Below, one piece after another: positions 9,324 through 20,810 of a stretch of 64,000 nucleotides of DNA. The notes under the pieces were generated by a model that was not told where the DNA came from, ran no database searches, and saw nothing but the letters and a program-made list of their open reading frames with translations. The position numbers were made by a program, and so were the translations under genes. Within the stretch, counting starts at the first letter, position 1. Each line of letters opens with the position of its first letter. The DNA is from Nesterenkonia sp. (GTDB lineage Bacteria; Actinomycetota; Actinomycetes; Actinomycetales; Micrococcaceae): assembly GCF_029265375.1 (NCBI RefSeq), contig NZ_JAJUJJ010000011.1, positions 25,390-89,389 on the forward strand, read 5' to 3'.

Positions 9324-9435
9324 CCCGAGCGCAGCTCCCAGATGTGTCCAGATCAGCGGGGTCGGCGGGCTCCGCCATGACGGGGGCTCCTAGCTGCTGG
9401 TGGCCTGAGGCGAGCCTACATCTAGCATGTAGCAC

Positions 9436-10338
9436 GTGACGGACTTCTCCTCCCCGGCGGCCGATGATCGTGTGCCCAAGTTCGTGCGTCAGCTGGGACT
9501 TCCTGGGCTGGCCGATATCCATGTTCACTTTCTGCCCGAGAGGATGCAGCAGAAGGTGTGGAACTACTTTGACCAGGCTGAGCAGTCCTACGGCACCCCC
9601 TGGCCCATCCGCTACCGCTGGCCTGGGCTGCAGCGGCTGAGGCATCTGCGCCGCCTGGGACTGCGTGCGGTACCGGCCCTGACCTACCCTCACAAGCCGG
9701 GCATGGCCGACTGGCTGAACCAGTGGAACGCCCAGTTCGCGAACGAGCACAGCGATGTGCTGCGCTGCGCCACGTTCTACCCCGAACCCGGCGCCGCCGA
9801 GGTGGTGCGTCAGGCTGTGCAGGCAGGAGCCCGGCTGTTCAAGGCCCACGTGCAGGTTGGCGAGTACGACCCGACTGATCGGCTCCTGGACCCGGTGTGG
9901 GGCCAGCTGGCGGATCAGCAGATCCCGGTGGTGATCCACGCAGGCTCAGCCCCGCTGCGGGGACAGCACACCGGCGCTGAGCCTATTGCCCGGCTGCTTG
10001 ACGACCACCCGAGCCTGGTGCTGGTCATTGCTCATATGGGGATGCCGGAATATCACGAGTTCGCCGACCTGGCCGAACAGTACGACGGCGTCCACTTGGA
10101 TACCACCCTGGCGTTCACCGACTTTGCCGAATCACTCGCCCCAGTGCCGGCGGGCTACAGAGCGCGACTGGCAGAACTCCGGGACAAGATCGTGCTGGGC
10201 AGCGACTTTCCCAATATTCCCCACCCCTATGCTGACCAGGTGGAGGCGCTGGTGAGGCTGGGCCTGGGGGATCAGTGGCTGCGCCACGTGCTCTGGCGCA
10301 ACGGCGCCCGGCTCATGGGCCTCAGCGACGGCGTCTGA
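9436..10338 (+). CDS. Amidohydrolase family (TIM-barrel) protein
   Basis: LADIHVHFLPERM, VVIHAGSAP, HMGMPEYHEFADLAEQYDGVHLDTT, IVLGSDFPNIPHPY. Confidence 0.9.
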   Translation: MTDFSSPAADDRVPKFVRQLGLPGLADIHVHFLPERMQQKVWNYFDQAEQSYGTPWPIRYRWPGLQRLRHLRRLGLRAVPALTYPHKPGMADWLNQWNAQFANEHSDVLRCATFYPEPGAAEVVRQAVQAGARLFKAHVQVGEYDPTDRLLDPVWGQLADQQIPVVIHAGSAPLRGQHTGAEPIARLLDDHPSLVLVIAHMGMPEYHEFADLAEQYDGVHLDTTLAFTDFAESLAPVPAGYRARLAELRDKIVLGSDFPNIPHPYADQVEALVRLGLGDQWLRHVLWRNGARLMGLSDGV

Positions 10339-10425
10339 CGTCTGCGCTGTTGGTACTGCAGTGAGGGCCAGCATGCGTGCGAACCCATAAACCTGCTCCC
10401 GAATTTTATGATTTGGATCAGTATC

Positions 10426-10452
10426 CCATAACAACCGGCAGGATGGTTATGG
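10426..10452. promoter_or_regulatory. Candidate autoregulatory operator of the relBE-like module
   Basis: Inverted repeat CCATAAC-N13-GTTATGG upstream of the antitoxin gene. Confidence 0.45.
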
Positions 10453-10517
10453 CATCCGTTCCTTACCCACAACGTAAACATGTTCCGTCCATCCTGCACT
10501 GAGCGGGAGAGGGTGTT

Positions 10518-10703
10518 ATGCGCACTAAGTCCTACTACCTGGTGCGCACCCTGGAGGAGCACCTGGAAGAGACCGAGTACGTCTACGGCCTGGAGCGTGA
10601 TGCTGAGGCCGCCCGTCGCGGTGAGCTGGAGACCAAGCCCCTGAGTGACCTCTGGGACGAGCTGGGCGTCACCGCCGAGGACGAGCACGAGAGCACCGTC
10701 TGA
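10518..10703 (+). CDS. RelB/DUF6290-like type II antitoxin
   Basis: 61 aa; MRTKSYYLVRTLEEHLEETEYVYGLERDAEAARRGELETKPLSDLWDELGV; directly followed by a RelE-like frame. Confidence 0.75.
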   Translation: MRTKSYYLVRTLEEHLEETEYVYGLERDAEAARRGELETKPLSDLWDELGVTAEDEHESTV

Positions 10704-10985
10704 GTGGCCGAAGAAGCAAAGTGGTGAACCTTCGAGTACACCAACAAGGCAGAGAAGGCCCTCAGGAAGCTGAATAAGCCTGTCCTGAGTCGGATCAAGA
10801 AGTACCTGGACGAAGTTGCTGAGCTGGAGAACCCCCGCGACCGAGGCAAGCCGCTGACGGCGAATAAAGCAGGACTGTGGTCCTACCGCCAGGGCGGCTG
10901 GCGAGTCGTCTGTGACATCCGGGACGAGAAGCTGGTTGTTCTGATCGTGGACGCAGGGCCCCGCAACAGCATCTACGACGACTAG
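10704..10985 (+). pseudogene. RelE/ParE-family toxin with in-frame TGA at codon 8
   Basis: VAEEAKW*TFEYTNKAEKALRKLNKPVLSRIKKYLDEVAELENPRDRGKPLTANKAGLWSYRQGGWRVVCDIRDEKLVVLIVDAGPRNSIYDD; TGA at 10725-10727; not in ORF track. Confidence 0.85.
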
Positions 10986-11156
10986 CCTCCGACGGCAACG
11001 CGCGATCAAGACAAACGACTAGCCAACCAGGCGCTGACCACCGGCATCGAGATACACGAAGACGAAAGGGAGATGGCCCGGCTCTCTGAACCGTTCGCCG
11101 GCCTGACACCTTCTTCGGCGTCTGCCGATGTCGGTGTTCAAATACATCCAAAATTG

Positions 11157-11229
11157 TGGAGGCAAGGGGACTCGAACCCCTAACCCTCTGCTTGCAAAGC
11201 AGATGCGCTACCAATTGCGCCATGCCCCC
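11157..11229 (-). tRNA. tRNA-Ala (anticodon TGC)
   Basis: GGGGGCATGGCGCAATTGGTAGCGCATCTGCTTTGCAAAGCAGAGGGTTAGGGGTTCGAGTCCCCTTGCCTCCA folds as cloverleaf. Confidence 0.97.
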
Positions 11230-11245
11230 GTGCAGGGTTGTTCAC

Positions 11246-11365
11246 TCAGCTCCTGACGGAGTCGGTGGCTTGGTCCCAGACCTGCCTAGTCTCCTCGGAG
11301 CGCTTCCATTCGCGATACGCCAGGAATCCGGCGACCGCGGCAGCGGTGAGGAGCAGACGTTTCAT
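11246..11365 (-). CDS. DLW-39-like small protein (39 aa)
   Basis: MKRLLLTAAAVAGFLAYREWKRSEETRQVWDQATDSVRS between tRNA-Ala and tRNA-Ile; not in ORF track. Confidence 0.75.
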   Translation of the reverse strand: MKRLLLTAAAVAGFLAYREWKRSEETRQVWDQATDSVRS

Positions 11366-11405
11366 AGAACCTTCCCAGCGCCCACACCGTGGGCGAGTGA
11401 ACGAG

Positions 11406-11479
11406 TGGGCGTACGTGGACTTGAACCACGGACCTTCACATTATCAGTGTGACGCTCTAACCGCCTGAGCTATACGCCC
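11406..11479 (-). tRNA. tRNA-Ile (anticodon GAT)
   Basis: GGGCGTATAGCTCAGGCGGTTAGAGCGTCACACTGATAATGTGAAGGTCCGTGGTTCAAGTCCACGTACGCCCA. Confidence 0.97.
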
Positions 11480-11550
11480 GAAACCTCTTCAAGGGGACAC
11501 TCCGAAGAGCGACCACTACACATTACACCAGTACCTCGGCAGGCAACAAC

Positions 11551-12213
11551 TCAGTCGTCTGTGAGGGTGACTCCGATACCTCCGACCAGTGAGGCCGACA
11601 GGTTGTAGAGCACCGCCGAGAGCATGGACAGCACCGTGAGCAGCACCACGTTGATCACCGCGATGATAGTGGCGAAGGAGGCCACCTGACCCACCGTCAC
11701 CAACTCTTCGATGGCGAAGGCCGGGCCGCCGTCCTCTGAGCCGAGCACCTGGCTGGCCAGATCATTGACCCGGCCGAAGATACCGGTGATGTCCATAGCT
11801 GACCACAGAGTCACCGCACAGACCACCGTCATAATGCCCAGGGCCACCGACAGCAGGAAGCTCATTTTCAACACTGACCACGGGTCCACCTTGGAGACCA
11901 GAAGCCGGGCCTTGCGCACCTTCGCCTTGGGAGTCGGGCGCACCAGGTGAGGCTGGGGCCTGCCGGCCGGACGCTGGGCCGAGCCGGGGCGCGGCTGCGG
12001 GCGGGCCGCCGGACGGCCGCCGCCAGCGCGCTGCTGGCCGCCGGGGGCGTGGGGACGCGGGCGGGGCCTCGGAGCTGTCTGGGTGCCTGCACCGGGCTTA
12101 GCTGCAGCAATCGTCTCCGTGGGCTGGGAGGCGCGGGGCCGCGGCGCCGGGAAGCGGCCGGTTCCCTGCGACGAGCCGGACTGGCTTCCCTGGCCGCCGT
12201 TGCTTGCGCTCAC
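11551..12213 (-). CDS. DUF3566 domain-containing membrane protein
   Basis: KARLLVSKVDPWSVLKMSFLLSVALGIMTVV...NVVLLTVLSMLSAVLYNLSASLVGGIGVTLTDD; next to gyrA. Confidence 0.9.
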   Translation of the reverse strand: MSASNGGQGSQSGSSQGTGRFPAPRPRASQPTETIAAAKPGAGTQTAPRPRPRPHAPGGQQRAGGGRPAARPQPRPGSAQRPAGRPQPHLVRPTPKAKVRKARLLVSKVDPWSVLKMSFLLSVALGIMTVVCAVTLWSAMDITGIFGRVNDLASQVLGSEDGGPAFAIEELVTVGQVASFATIIAVINVVLLTVLSMLSAVLYNLSASLVGGIGVTLTDD

Positions 12214-12273
12214 AGTTGACCTCCATGGGGAGAGAAAGTCTTGTTCATCGTCAGACCACGGTACTGCATGGAA

Positions 12274-14889
12274 CTACTCGGAGCTTCCAGATTCCTGAAC
12301 CTCAGCTTCAGGCGTGACCTGGGTCTCGTCTGTGGCCTGGTCACTGCTGTGGCCTTCCGTGTCCTCGCCGGTGGCGGCCAGGGTGGCTCCGGAGGACTTG
12401 GCGACCTTCAGGATCCGGTCATTCTTCCGCGGTTTGGCGAAGATGACACCCATGGTGTCGCGTCCGCGAGGCGGAACGCCGGAGACTGACGAGCGCACCA
12501 CGTTCCCCGAGCTCATGACCACCAGGACTTCGTCGTCCTCCTCCACGATCATCGCCCCGACCAGGTTGCCGCGGTCCTCCACGAACTTGCCGACCTTGAT
12601 GCCCAGTCCGCCGCGACCCTGGATCCGGTACTCGTCCACATGGGTCCGTTTGGCGTAGCCGCCCTCGGTGACGACAAAGACGTAGGAGTCCTCGGTGACG
12701 ACGTCGGCGGTGAGCAGCTCGTCGTCCTCGCGGAACTTCATACCCGTCACCCCGGAGGTGGCCCGGCCCATGGGCCGCAGCGCCTCATCGGTGGCGGTGA
12801 ACCGCAGCGACTGCCCCCTGCGGGAGACCAGCATCAGATCATCCTGGGCGGAGATGAGTTTGGCAGAGACCAACTCGTCGTCCTCGCGCAGGTTGATGGC
12901 GATCACTCCGGCCTGGCGCGGGGAGTCGTAGTCGCGCAGCCGGGTCTTCTTCACCAGGCCGCCCTTGGTGGCCAGCACCAGGTAGTCGGCGTCGTCATAG
13001 CTCTTCAGGGTCAGCACCCCAGCGATGTGCTCATCGGGCTGGAAGGCCACCACATTGGCCACATGCTGGCCCTTGGAGTCGCGGCCGGCTTCCATGAGGT
13101 CATAGCACTTGGTGCGGTAGACCCGGCCCAGGTTGGTGAAGAACAGAATCCACTGGTGGGTGGTGGTGACGAAGAAGTGCTCCACCACGTCCTCGGCGCG
13201 CAGCTGAGCGCCGCGCACTCCCTTTCCGCCGCGGTTCTGGGCGCGGAAATTGTCGATTCTGGTGCGTTTGACGTAGCCGTCGCGGGTGATGGAGACGACC
13301 ACGTCCTCCTCCGGAATGAGGTCCTCCATGGACATATCGGCGTCGTAGCCGCGCAGCACGTGGGTGCGGCGCTCATCTCCGTGGCGCTCGACAATGCCGT
13401 CCAGCTCATCGCCGATGATCTGGCGCTGACGGTCCTCGGAGGCCAGGATCTCCTTGAAGTCGGCGATCATGCTCATCAGCTCGTCGTACTCCTCCTGGAG
13501 ACGCTGACGCTCCAGTGCGGCCAGCTTGCGCAGCTGCATGTCCAGGATGGCCTGGGCCTGATCGTCGTCGATCTCCAGCAGGGCCTTCAGGTTCTGCCGG
13601 GCCACCTCCACTGTGGAGGACTCGCGGATGGTGGAGATCACCCGGTCCAGATCGTCCAGGGCCTTGAGCAGGCCCACCTTGATGTGGGCCTCGCGCTCGG
13701 CCTTCTCCAGCCGGAACCGGGTGCGCCGGACGATGACGTCCATTTGGTGGGTGACCCAGTGGTGGATGAAGGCGTCCAGGCTGAGGGTTCGCGGCACCCC
13801 GTCCACCAGGGCGAGCATATTGGCGGAGAAGTTCTCCTGCAGCGAGGTGTGCTTGTACAGATTGTTCAGCACCACCTTGGCCACTGCATCGCGCTTGAGC
13901 ACAATGACCAGGCGCTGTCCGGTGCGTCCGGAGGACTCATCGCGGATCTCGGCGATCCCGGCGACCTTGCCGTCCTTGACCAGCTCGGCGATCTTCACCG
14001 CCAGCCGGTCCGGATTGGCGTGGTATGGCAGCTCAGTGACCACCAGGCAGGTGCGGCCGGCGATCTCCTCCACATTAACCACCGCGCGCATGGTGATCGA
14101 CCCGCGGCCGGTGCGGTAGGCCTCTTCGATGCCCTTGGTGCCCAGGATCTGGGCGCCGGTGGGGAAATCGGGGCCCTTGATCCGCTCCAGCAGAGCCTCC
14201 AGCAGCTCCTCGCGGCTGGCCTGCGGATTGGCCAGGTACCACTTGACGCCCTCGGCCACCTCACGCAGGTTGTGCGGCGGAATATTCGTGGCCATACCCA
14301 CCGCGATGCCGGAGGAGCCGTTGACCAGCAGGTTGGGGAACCGGGAGGGCAGGACCACCGGCTCCTGCTGCTTGCCGTCGTAGTTGTCCTGGAAGTCGAC
14401 GGTGTTCTCATTGATATCCCGGACCATCTCCATGGCCAGCGGAGCCATCTTGGTCTCGGTGTATCGCGGAGCTGCGGGGCCGTCGTCGCCCGGGTTTCCG
14501 AAGTTGCCCTGACCGGCGGCCAACGGATAGCGCATCACCCAGTCCTGGATGAGCCGGGCCAAGGCATCGTAGATGGCCGAGTCGCCGTGCGGGTGGTAGT
14601 TGCCCATCACGTCCCCGACCACACGCGCGCATTTGTTGAAGCTGCGGTCCGGGCGGTAGCCGCCGTCGTACATCGCGTAGAGCACCCGGCGGTGGACCGG
14701 CTTCAGGCCGTCGCGCACATCCGGCAGCGCACGCCCGACGATCACCGCCATGGCGTAGTCCAGGTAGGACCGCTTCATCTCCGTCTGCAGGTCCACCTGA
14801 CGGACCCGGTCGGAGAGGGCCGCAGCCACATCAGCAGGGGGGAGATCGGGGGTCTGCTCAGATCCCTCGGGGGGCAGGTTCTCGCTCAT
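12274..14889 (-). CDS. gyrA: DNA gyrase subunit A
   Basis: [51 protein letters not shown]; GyrA C-terminal repeats. Confidence 0.99.
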   Translation of the reverse strand: MSENLPPEGSEQTPDLPPADVAAALSDRVRQVDLQTEMKRSYLDYAMAVIVGRALPDVRDGLKPVHRRVLYAMYDGGYRPDRSFNKCARVVGDVMGNYHPHGDSAIYDALARLIQDWVMRYPLAAGQGNFGNPGDDGPAAPRYTETKMAPLAMEMVRDINENTVDFQDNYDGKQQEPVVLPSRFPNLLVNGSSGIAVGMATNIPPHNLREVAEGVKWYLANPQASREELLEALLERIKGPDFPTGAQILGTKGIEEAYRTGRGSITMRAVVNVEEIAGRTCLVVTELPYHANPDRLAVKIAELVKDGKVAGIAEIRDESSGRTGQRLVIVLKRDAVAKVVLNNLYKHTSLQENFSANMLALVDGVPRTLSLDAFIHHWVTHQMDVIVRRTRFRLEKAEREAHIKVGLLKALDDLDRVISTIRESSTVEVARQNLKALLEIDDDQAQAILDMQLRKLAALERQRLQEEYDELMSMIADFKEILASEDRQRQIIGDELDGIVERHGDERRTHVLRGYDADMSMEDLIPEEDVVVSITRDGYVKRTRIDNFRAQNRGGKGVRGAQLRAEDVVEHFFVTTTHQWILFFTNLGRVYRTKCYDLMEAGRDSKGQHVANVVAFQPDEHIAGVLTLKSYDDADYLVLATKGGLVKKTRLRDYDSPRQAGVIAINLREDDELVSAKLISAQDDLMLVSRRGQSLRFTATDEALRPMGRATSGVTGMKFREDDELLTADVVTEDSYVFVVTEGGYAKRTHVDEYRIQGRGGLGIKVGKFVEDRGNLVGAMIVEEDDEVLVVMSSGNVVRSSVSGVPPRGRDTMGVIFAKPRKNDRILKVAKSSGATLAATGEDTEGHSSDQATDETQVTPEAEVQESGSSE

Positions 14890-14942
14890 CAGTGAAGTTC
14901 TCTCTCAGCTGTGCTCAACACGTACGACGACGACGGCGGGGT

Positions 14943-17273
<2,331 letters not shown>

Positions 17274-17837
17274 TCACCCGTAGGTGTCGCGGGGTCCGCG
17301 TCCGCCGCGGACGCTGTAGCCGCCCTTCTTCCAGCTGGGAGCCTGGGGTCCGCGGATCTCGATCTCTGTGACGATTCCGGCGCCGAGTTCCCGGGCGAAG
17401 ACCTCCATCAGCTGCGGCTTCATCAGCTTCAGGTTGGTCGCCCAGGCGGTGGAGTCGCACACCACTGTGACCACGCCGTCTTCGAATCGCTCCGGTGTGC
17501 AGTGCTCCGCAATGGCTGCTCCCACCAGCTGCTCCCAGCGGCTGATCACCGAGCCGACCGCTACCGGTGCGCTCCATCCCCGAGTTCGGATCAGACCCTT
17601 CACCGCAGCGCCCAGGGGCCTGGGATCGCGCAGATCCGCCTCCCGCCGCTCAGCGCCGTCGTCCTTGGCTGCCCGGGCGGTGGCACGGGGATCCGTGCTC
17701 AGCGAGGAGCCTCGCGGGGGCCGTGCCAGCCGGCGGTATCCCTGCTCCTGGGCAGCCTTGCGGAGCCGGTGGAACAGCACAGTGGCTGCGTCCTCCGGCT
17801 CATCAGCTGTCTGACGGCTCTGCGGATCCTCAATCAT
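17274..17837 (-). CDS. DUF721/DciA family protein
   Basis: WEQLVGAAIAEHCTPERFEDGVVTVVCDSTAWATNLKLMKPQLMEVFARELG; between recF and gyrB. Confidence 0.9.
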   Translation of the reverse strand: MIEDPQSRQTADEPEDAATVLFHRLRKAAQEQGYRRLARPPRGSSLSTDPRATARAAKDDGAERREADLRDPRPLGAAVKGLIRTRGWSAPVAVGSVISRWEQLVGAAIAEHCTPERFEDGVVTVVCDSTAWATNLKLMKPQLMEVFARELGAGIVTEIEIRGPQAPSWKKGGYSVRGGRGPRDTYG

Positions 17838-19056
17838 CACTGGGTCCCGTGGTGGACTCAGAGCCGGAGAGCGGCACCACGCTGCTGAGCTGATCGGCCG
17901 ACTCCACACGGTAGGCATTGGCCAGCAGCTGCTCGGGCACGTCGTCGTCGACTGCCGCGGTGACGATCAGCTGCTCGGCTCCGGTGGCCAGCTGTGCCAG
18001 CCGGCGTCGGCGTCTGGCGTCGAGCTCGGCGAAGACGTCGTCGAGGATCAGGATCGGCTCCGCACCGGCGGCCGGGTCGTCATCGAGCATGACTCGGTAG
18101 GTGGCCAGACGCAGGGCCAGGGCGAAGGACCAGGTCTCTCCGTGGGAGGCGTATCCCTTCACCGGGGTGGCATCCAGGCTGAAGTGGACATCGTCCCGGT
18201 GAGGTCCCACCAGAGTGATGCCGCGTTCACGCTCCTTCTTCCGGGCTGCGCGCAGCGCCGCCAGCAGCTGCTCGGCGAGCTCCTCCGCTGCGGCGGACTC
18301 CAGGGGGGAGGACTCAGCAGGGTCGGTCTGCGCGTGCTCGGCGTCCTCGTCATGACCGGTCAGCGAACTCAGATAGCTCATCCGCGCGGTGCGCACTGAT
18401 TCGGAGAGCTCATGGTAAGCCTCTGCCACATGCGGGCGCAGAGCCGCCAGCATCTCCAGACGGGTCTTCAGCAGCCGTGCACCGGTAGTGGCCAGCTGCT
18501 GGTCCCAGACCTCCAGGGTGGACTCATGGGTGGGGGTGAAGCCCTCATGGCGGATGGACTTCAGCAGCGCGTTGCGCTGGCGCAGCACCTTCTCATACTC
18601 CTGGCGCAGCGCTCCCAGAGCCGGGCGCATCTGAACGGCCAGGGTGTCGAAGAGCCGGCGGCGCACGGAGGGGGATCCTTTGATCAGCTCCAAGTCCTCC
18701 GGAGCGAAGAGCACGCTGCGCAGGATGCCCAGGATCTCAGTGGACCGCACCGGGGCGCCGCGGTTGATCCGCGCCCGGTTGGCCCGGCCCGGATTGATCT
18801 CCACCTCCAGGTAGGCCTCCTGGCTGCCTCGGTGGGCTTGGGCCCGAAGGATCGCCTGCGATGCCCCGTGGCGGATCAGCGGAGGGTCATGGGGCACGCG
18901 GTGGGAGGACAGCGAGCTGAGATAGCCGATGGCCTCGGCAATGTTGGTCTTGCCGACGCCGTTGTATCCCAGCAGCACATTGGGGCCGGGCTGCAGGGCC
19001 AGATCAGCTTCGTGATAGCTGCGGAAGTTCTGCAGGACCAGTTGGGAGAGCCGCAT
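17830..19056 (-). CDS. recF: DNA replication/repair protein RecF
   Basis: LVLQNFRSYHEADLALQPGPNVLLGYNGVGKTNIAEAIGYLS; ILILDDVFAELDARRR. Confidence 0.97.
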   Translation of the reverse strand: MRLSQLVLQNFRSYHEADLALQPGPNVLLGYNGVGKTNIAEAIGYLSSLSSHRVPHDPPLIRHGASQAILRAQAHRGSQEAYLEVEINPGRANRARINRGAPVRSTEILGILRSVLFAPEDLELIKGSPSVRRRLFDTLAVQMRPALGALRQEYEKVLRQRNALLKSIRHEGFTPTHESTLEVWDQQLATTGARLLKTRLEMLAALRPHVAEAYHELSESVRTARMSYLSSLTGHDEDAEHAQTDPAESSPLESAAAEELAEQLLAALRAARKKERERGITLVGPHRDDVHFSLDATPVKGYASHGETWSFALALRLATYRVMLDDDPAAGAEPILILDDVFAELDARRRRRLAQLATGAEQLIVTAAVDDDVPEQLLANAYRVESADQLSSVVPLSGSESTTGPSDD

Positions 19057-19074
19057 GGGATTCGGCTCCTTCCA

Positions 19075-20202
19075 TCACTGGTTGAGCAGACGCACCGGCA
19101 TCAGCAGATACCGGAAATCGGTGGAGTTCTCACCCTCGGGGGACTCCTGCCCGGTGATCATGGCCGGTTTGGGAGCTGAGACGAAGGAGAAGCGCAGGTA
19201 CTCGGTGTCGATGACGTTGAGACCTTCGTTCAGGTAGGTGGGGTTGAAGCCCACTGTGATCGGTTCGCCGCTGAGCTGGGCCTCGATGACTTCAGAGGCC
19301 GAGGCGTTGTCATCTACTCCGGCGTCGAGCGTGACCCGGTTGTCCTCGGTGAACTGCAGGCGCACATGCCCGTTGCGCTCGGAGACCAGGGAGACCCGGC
19401 GCGATGCCTCGATCAGCTCAGCAGTGCTGACCACCGCGTTGATGGGTGTCTCCTCCGGGAAGAGCTGCCGGATCTTGGGGTATTCGCCGTCGACCAGCAC
19501 GCTGGTGGTCCGCCGGCCGCCGGAGGAGAAGCCGACCAGATTCTCGGATTCGGACATGGCCAGGGACAGGTCCCCGCCTCCGGCCAGGGATTTGGCCACG
19601 TCGTTGAGCGTCTTGGCTTTGATCAGCAGGGAGGTGGAGATGCTGGGCTCGGCGGGACTCCAGGTGATCTCCCGCATGGCCAGCCGATACCGGTCGGTGG
19701 CCAGGAAGGTGATGGTGTCGCCTTCGAACTCCAGCTTCACACAGGGCAGGATCGGCAGAGTGTCGTCCTTTGCTGCCGCTGTGGTGACCTGCGAGACCGC
19801 ACGGGCGAAGACCGAGCCGTCCACAGTTCCTGCAGCCTCGGGCTGCGCCGGGAGATCCGGATACTCATCCACCGGCATCGTGGTCAGAGTGAAGGTGGAT
19901 GACCGGCAGGTGACGACCACCTTGGACTCCTCCAGCGAGAGGGTCACCGGGGCGTTCGGCAGAGCTTTGACGATGTCATTGAGCAGTCGGCCGGAGACCA
20001 GCACCGTCCCCTCGGCTGCGACGTCGGCTTCGATGTGCAGCTGTGCGGAGACCTCGTAGTCGAAGCTGGAGATGGTGACGATCTGGTCCTCGGCGGTGAT
20101 CAGCAGCCCGGAGAGCACCGGTGCCGGAGGACGCGGTGAGAGGGATCGTGCAGTCCAGGAGACCGCCTCGGACAAAACGTCACGGTCAACGGTGAACTGC
20201 AC
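19075..20202 (-). CDS. dnaN: DNA polymerase III sliding clamp (beta subunit)
   Basis: VQFTVDRDVLSEAVSWTARSLSPRPPAPVLSGLLI...YLLMPVRL; GTG start at 20202. Confidence 0.97.
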   Translation of the reverse strand: MQFTVDRDVLSEAVSWTARSLSPRPPAPVLSGLLITAEDQIVTISSFDYEVSAQLHIEADVAAEGTVLVSGRLLNDIVKALPNAPVTLSLEESKVVVTCRSSTFTLTTMPVDEYPDLPAQPEAAGTVDGSVFARAVSQVTTAAAKDDTLPILPCVKLEFEGDTITFLATDRYRLAMREITWSPAEPSISTSLLIKAKTLNDVAKSLAGGGDLSLAMSESENLVGFSSGGRRTTSVLVDGEYPKIRQLFPEETPINAVVSTAELIEASRRVSLVSERNGHVRLQFTEDNRVTLDAGVDDNASASEVIEAQLSGEPITVGFNPTYLNEGLNVIDTEYLRFSFVSAPKPAMITGQESPEGENSTDFRYLLMPVRLLNQ

Positions 20203-20810
20203 TGCGGTCTCCTCGAGTCGTCGATCGTCGATCTGTGCAATGTCAAGCACCCTGAGGTGCCGTGTCTGCTGAGGCATGAGCTTACCCCGAACACTAGATA
20301 GGCCGAAAGTCCGGGGGTGAACCACAACATCTTGAGACCGCGCAGCGTCGGAGGGCGGACTGTTGTTTGTGCAGAAGCATGTCGGAGAAGAAGGACAGAA
20401 GTGGTAGTAACGGGTGTGGATTCTGTGGATAACCGGCTGCTGGTCGCTGATGCCGCCGTCGAGCCTGTGAGGACCACGGTGGAGGAGAAACGGTGGGGCT
20501 GTAAATCACACGGGGAGGATTCTGAGCATGCTGAGGCGGATCTCCCCACATGAGGCGGGTGACTCCACAGGAAACCGGTGTGTCGTCCTCACATAATCCA
20601 CCGAGTTATCCACAGGTGTGGGAAGCGTGGTGGAGAAACTTCACCGCTGCCTGTGGATATGTGGGGAAAACTGTGGAAGACGCTGCGGGCTGTCGGCAGC
20701 GTCTCCGCTGATGGCGCGGAACTACATGCGTGTGAGATGTGCACAGAACCGCTGCCCACACCTGTCAGCGACGAGTTTGACATGCTCCTGCAACCGGAGG
20801 GTCACCAGAG
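20203..20810. other. oriC: Chromosomal origin region (oriC) with DnaA boxes
   Basis: dnaN-dnaA intergenic; TGTGGATTC 20415-20423, TGTGGATAA 20424-20432, TTATCCACA 20606-20614, TGTGGATAT 20652-20660, TGTGGGGAA 20660-20668, TGTGGAAGA 20672-20680. Confidence 0.92.

Noticed and set aside
8092-9939. 615-aa minus-strand ORF spanning MFS and amidohydrolase genes
   Set aside because: Out-of-frame shadow of two recognisable genes; composition not protein-like
7526-10727. TGA recoding (selenocysteine or programmed readthrough) to explain two in-frame TGAs
   Set aside because: TGA is the normal stop for most genes in the window, no selenoprotein family or SECIS-like element seen; decay or sequencing error is simpler
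12640-14895. 751-aa plus-strand ORF antisense to gyrA
   Set aside because: Shadow ORF of a high-GC codon pattern; Leu/Gln/His/Gly-rich low-complexity translation with no family resemblance, fully overlapping gyrA
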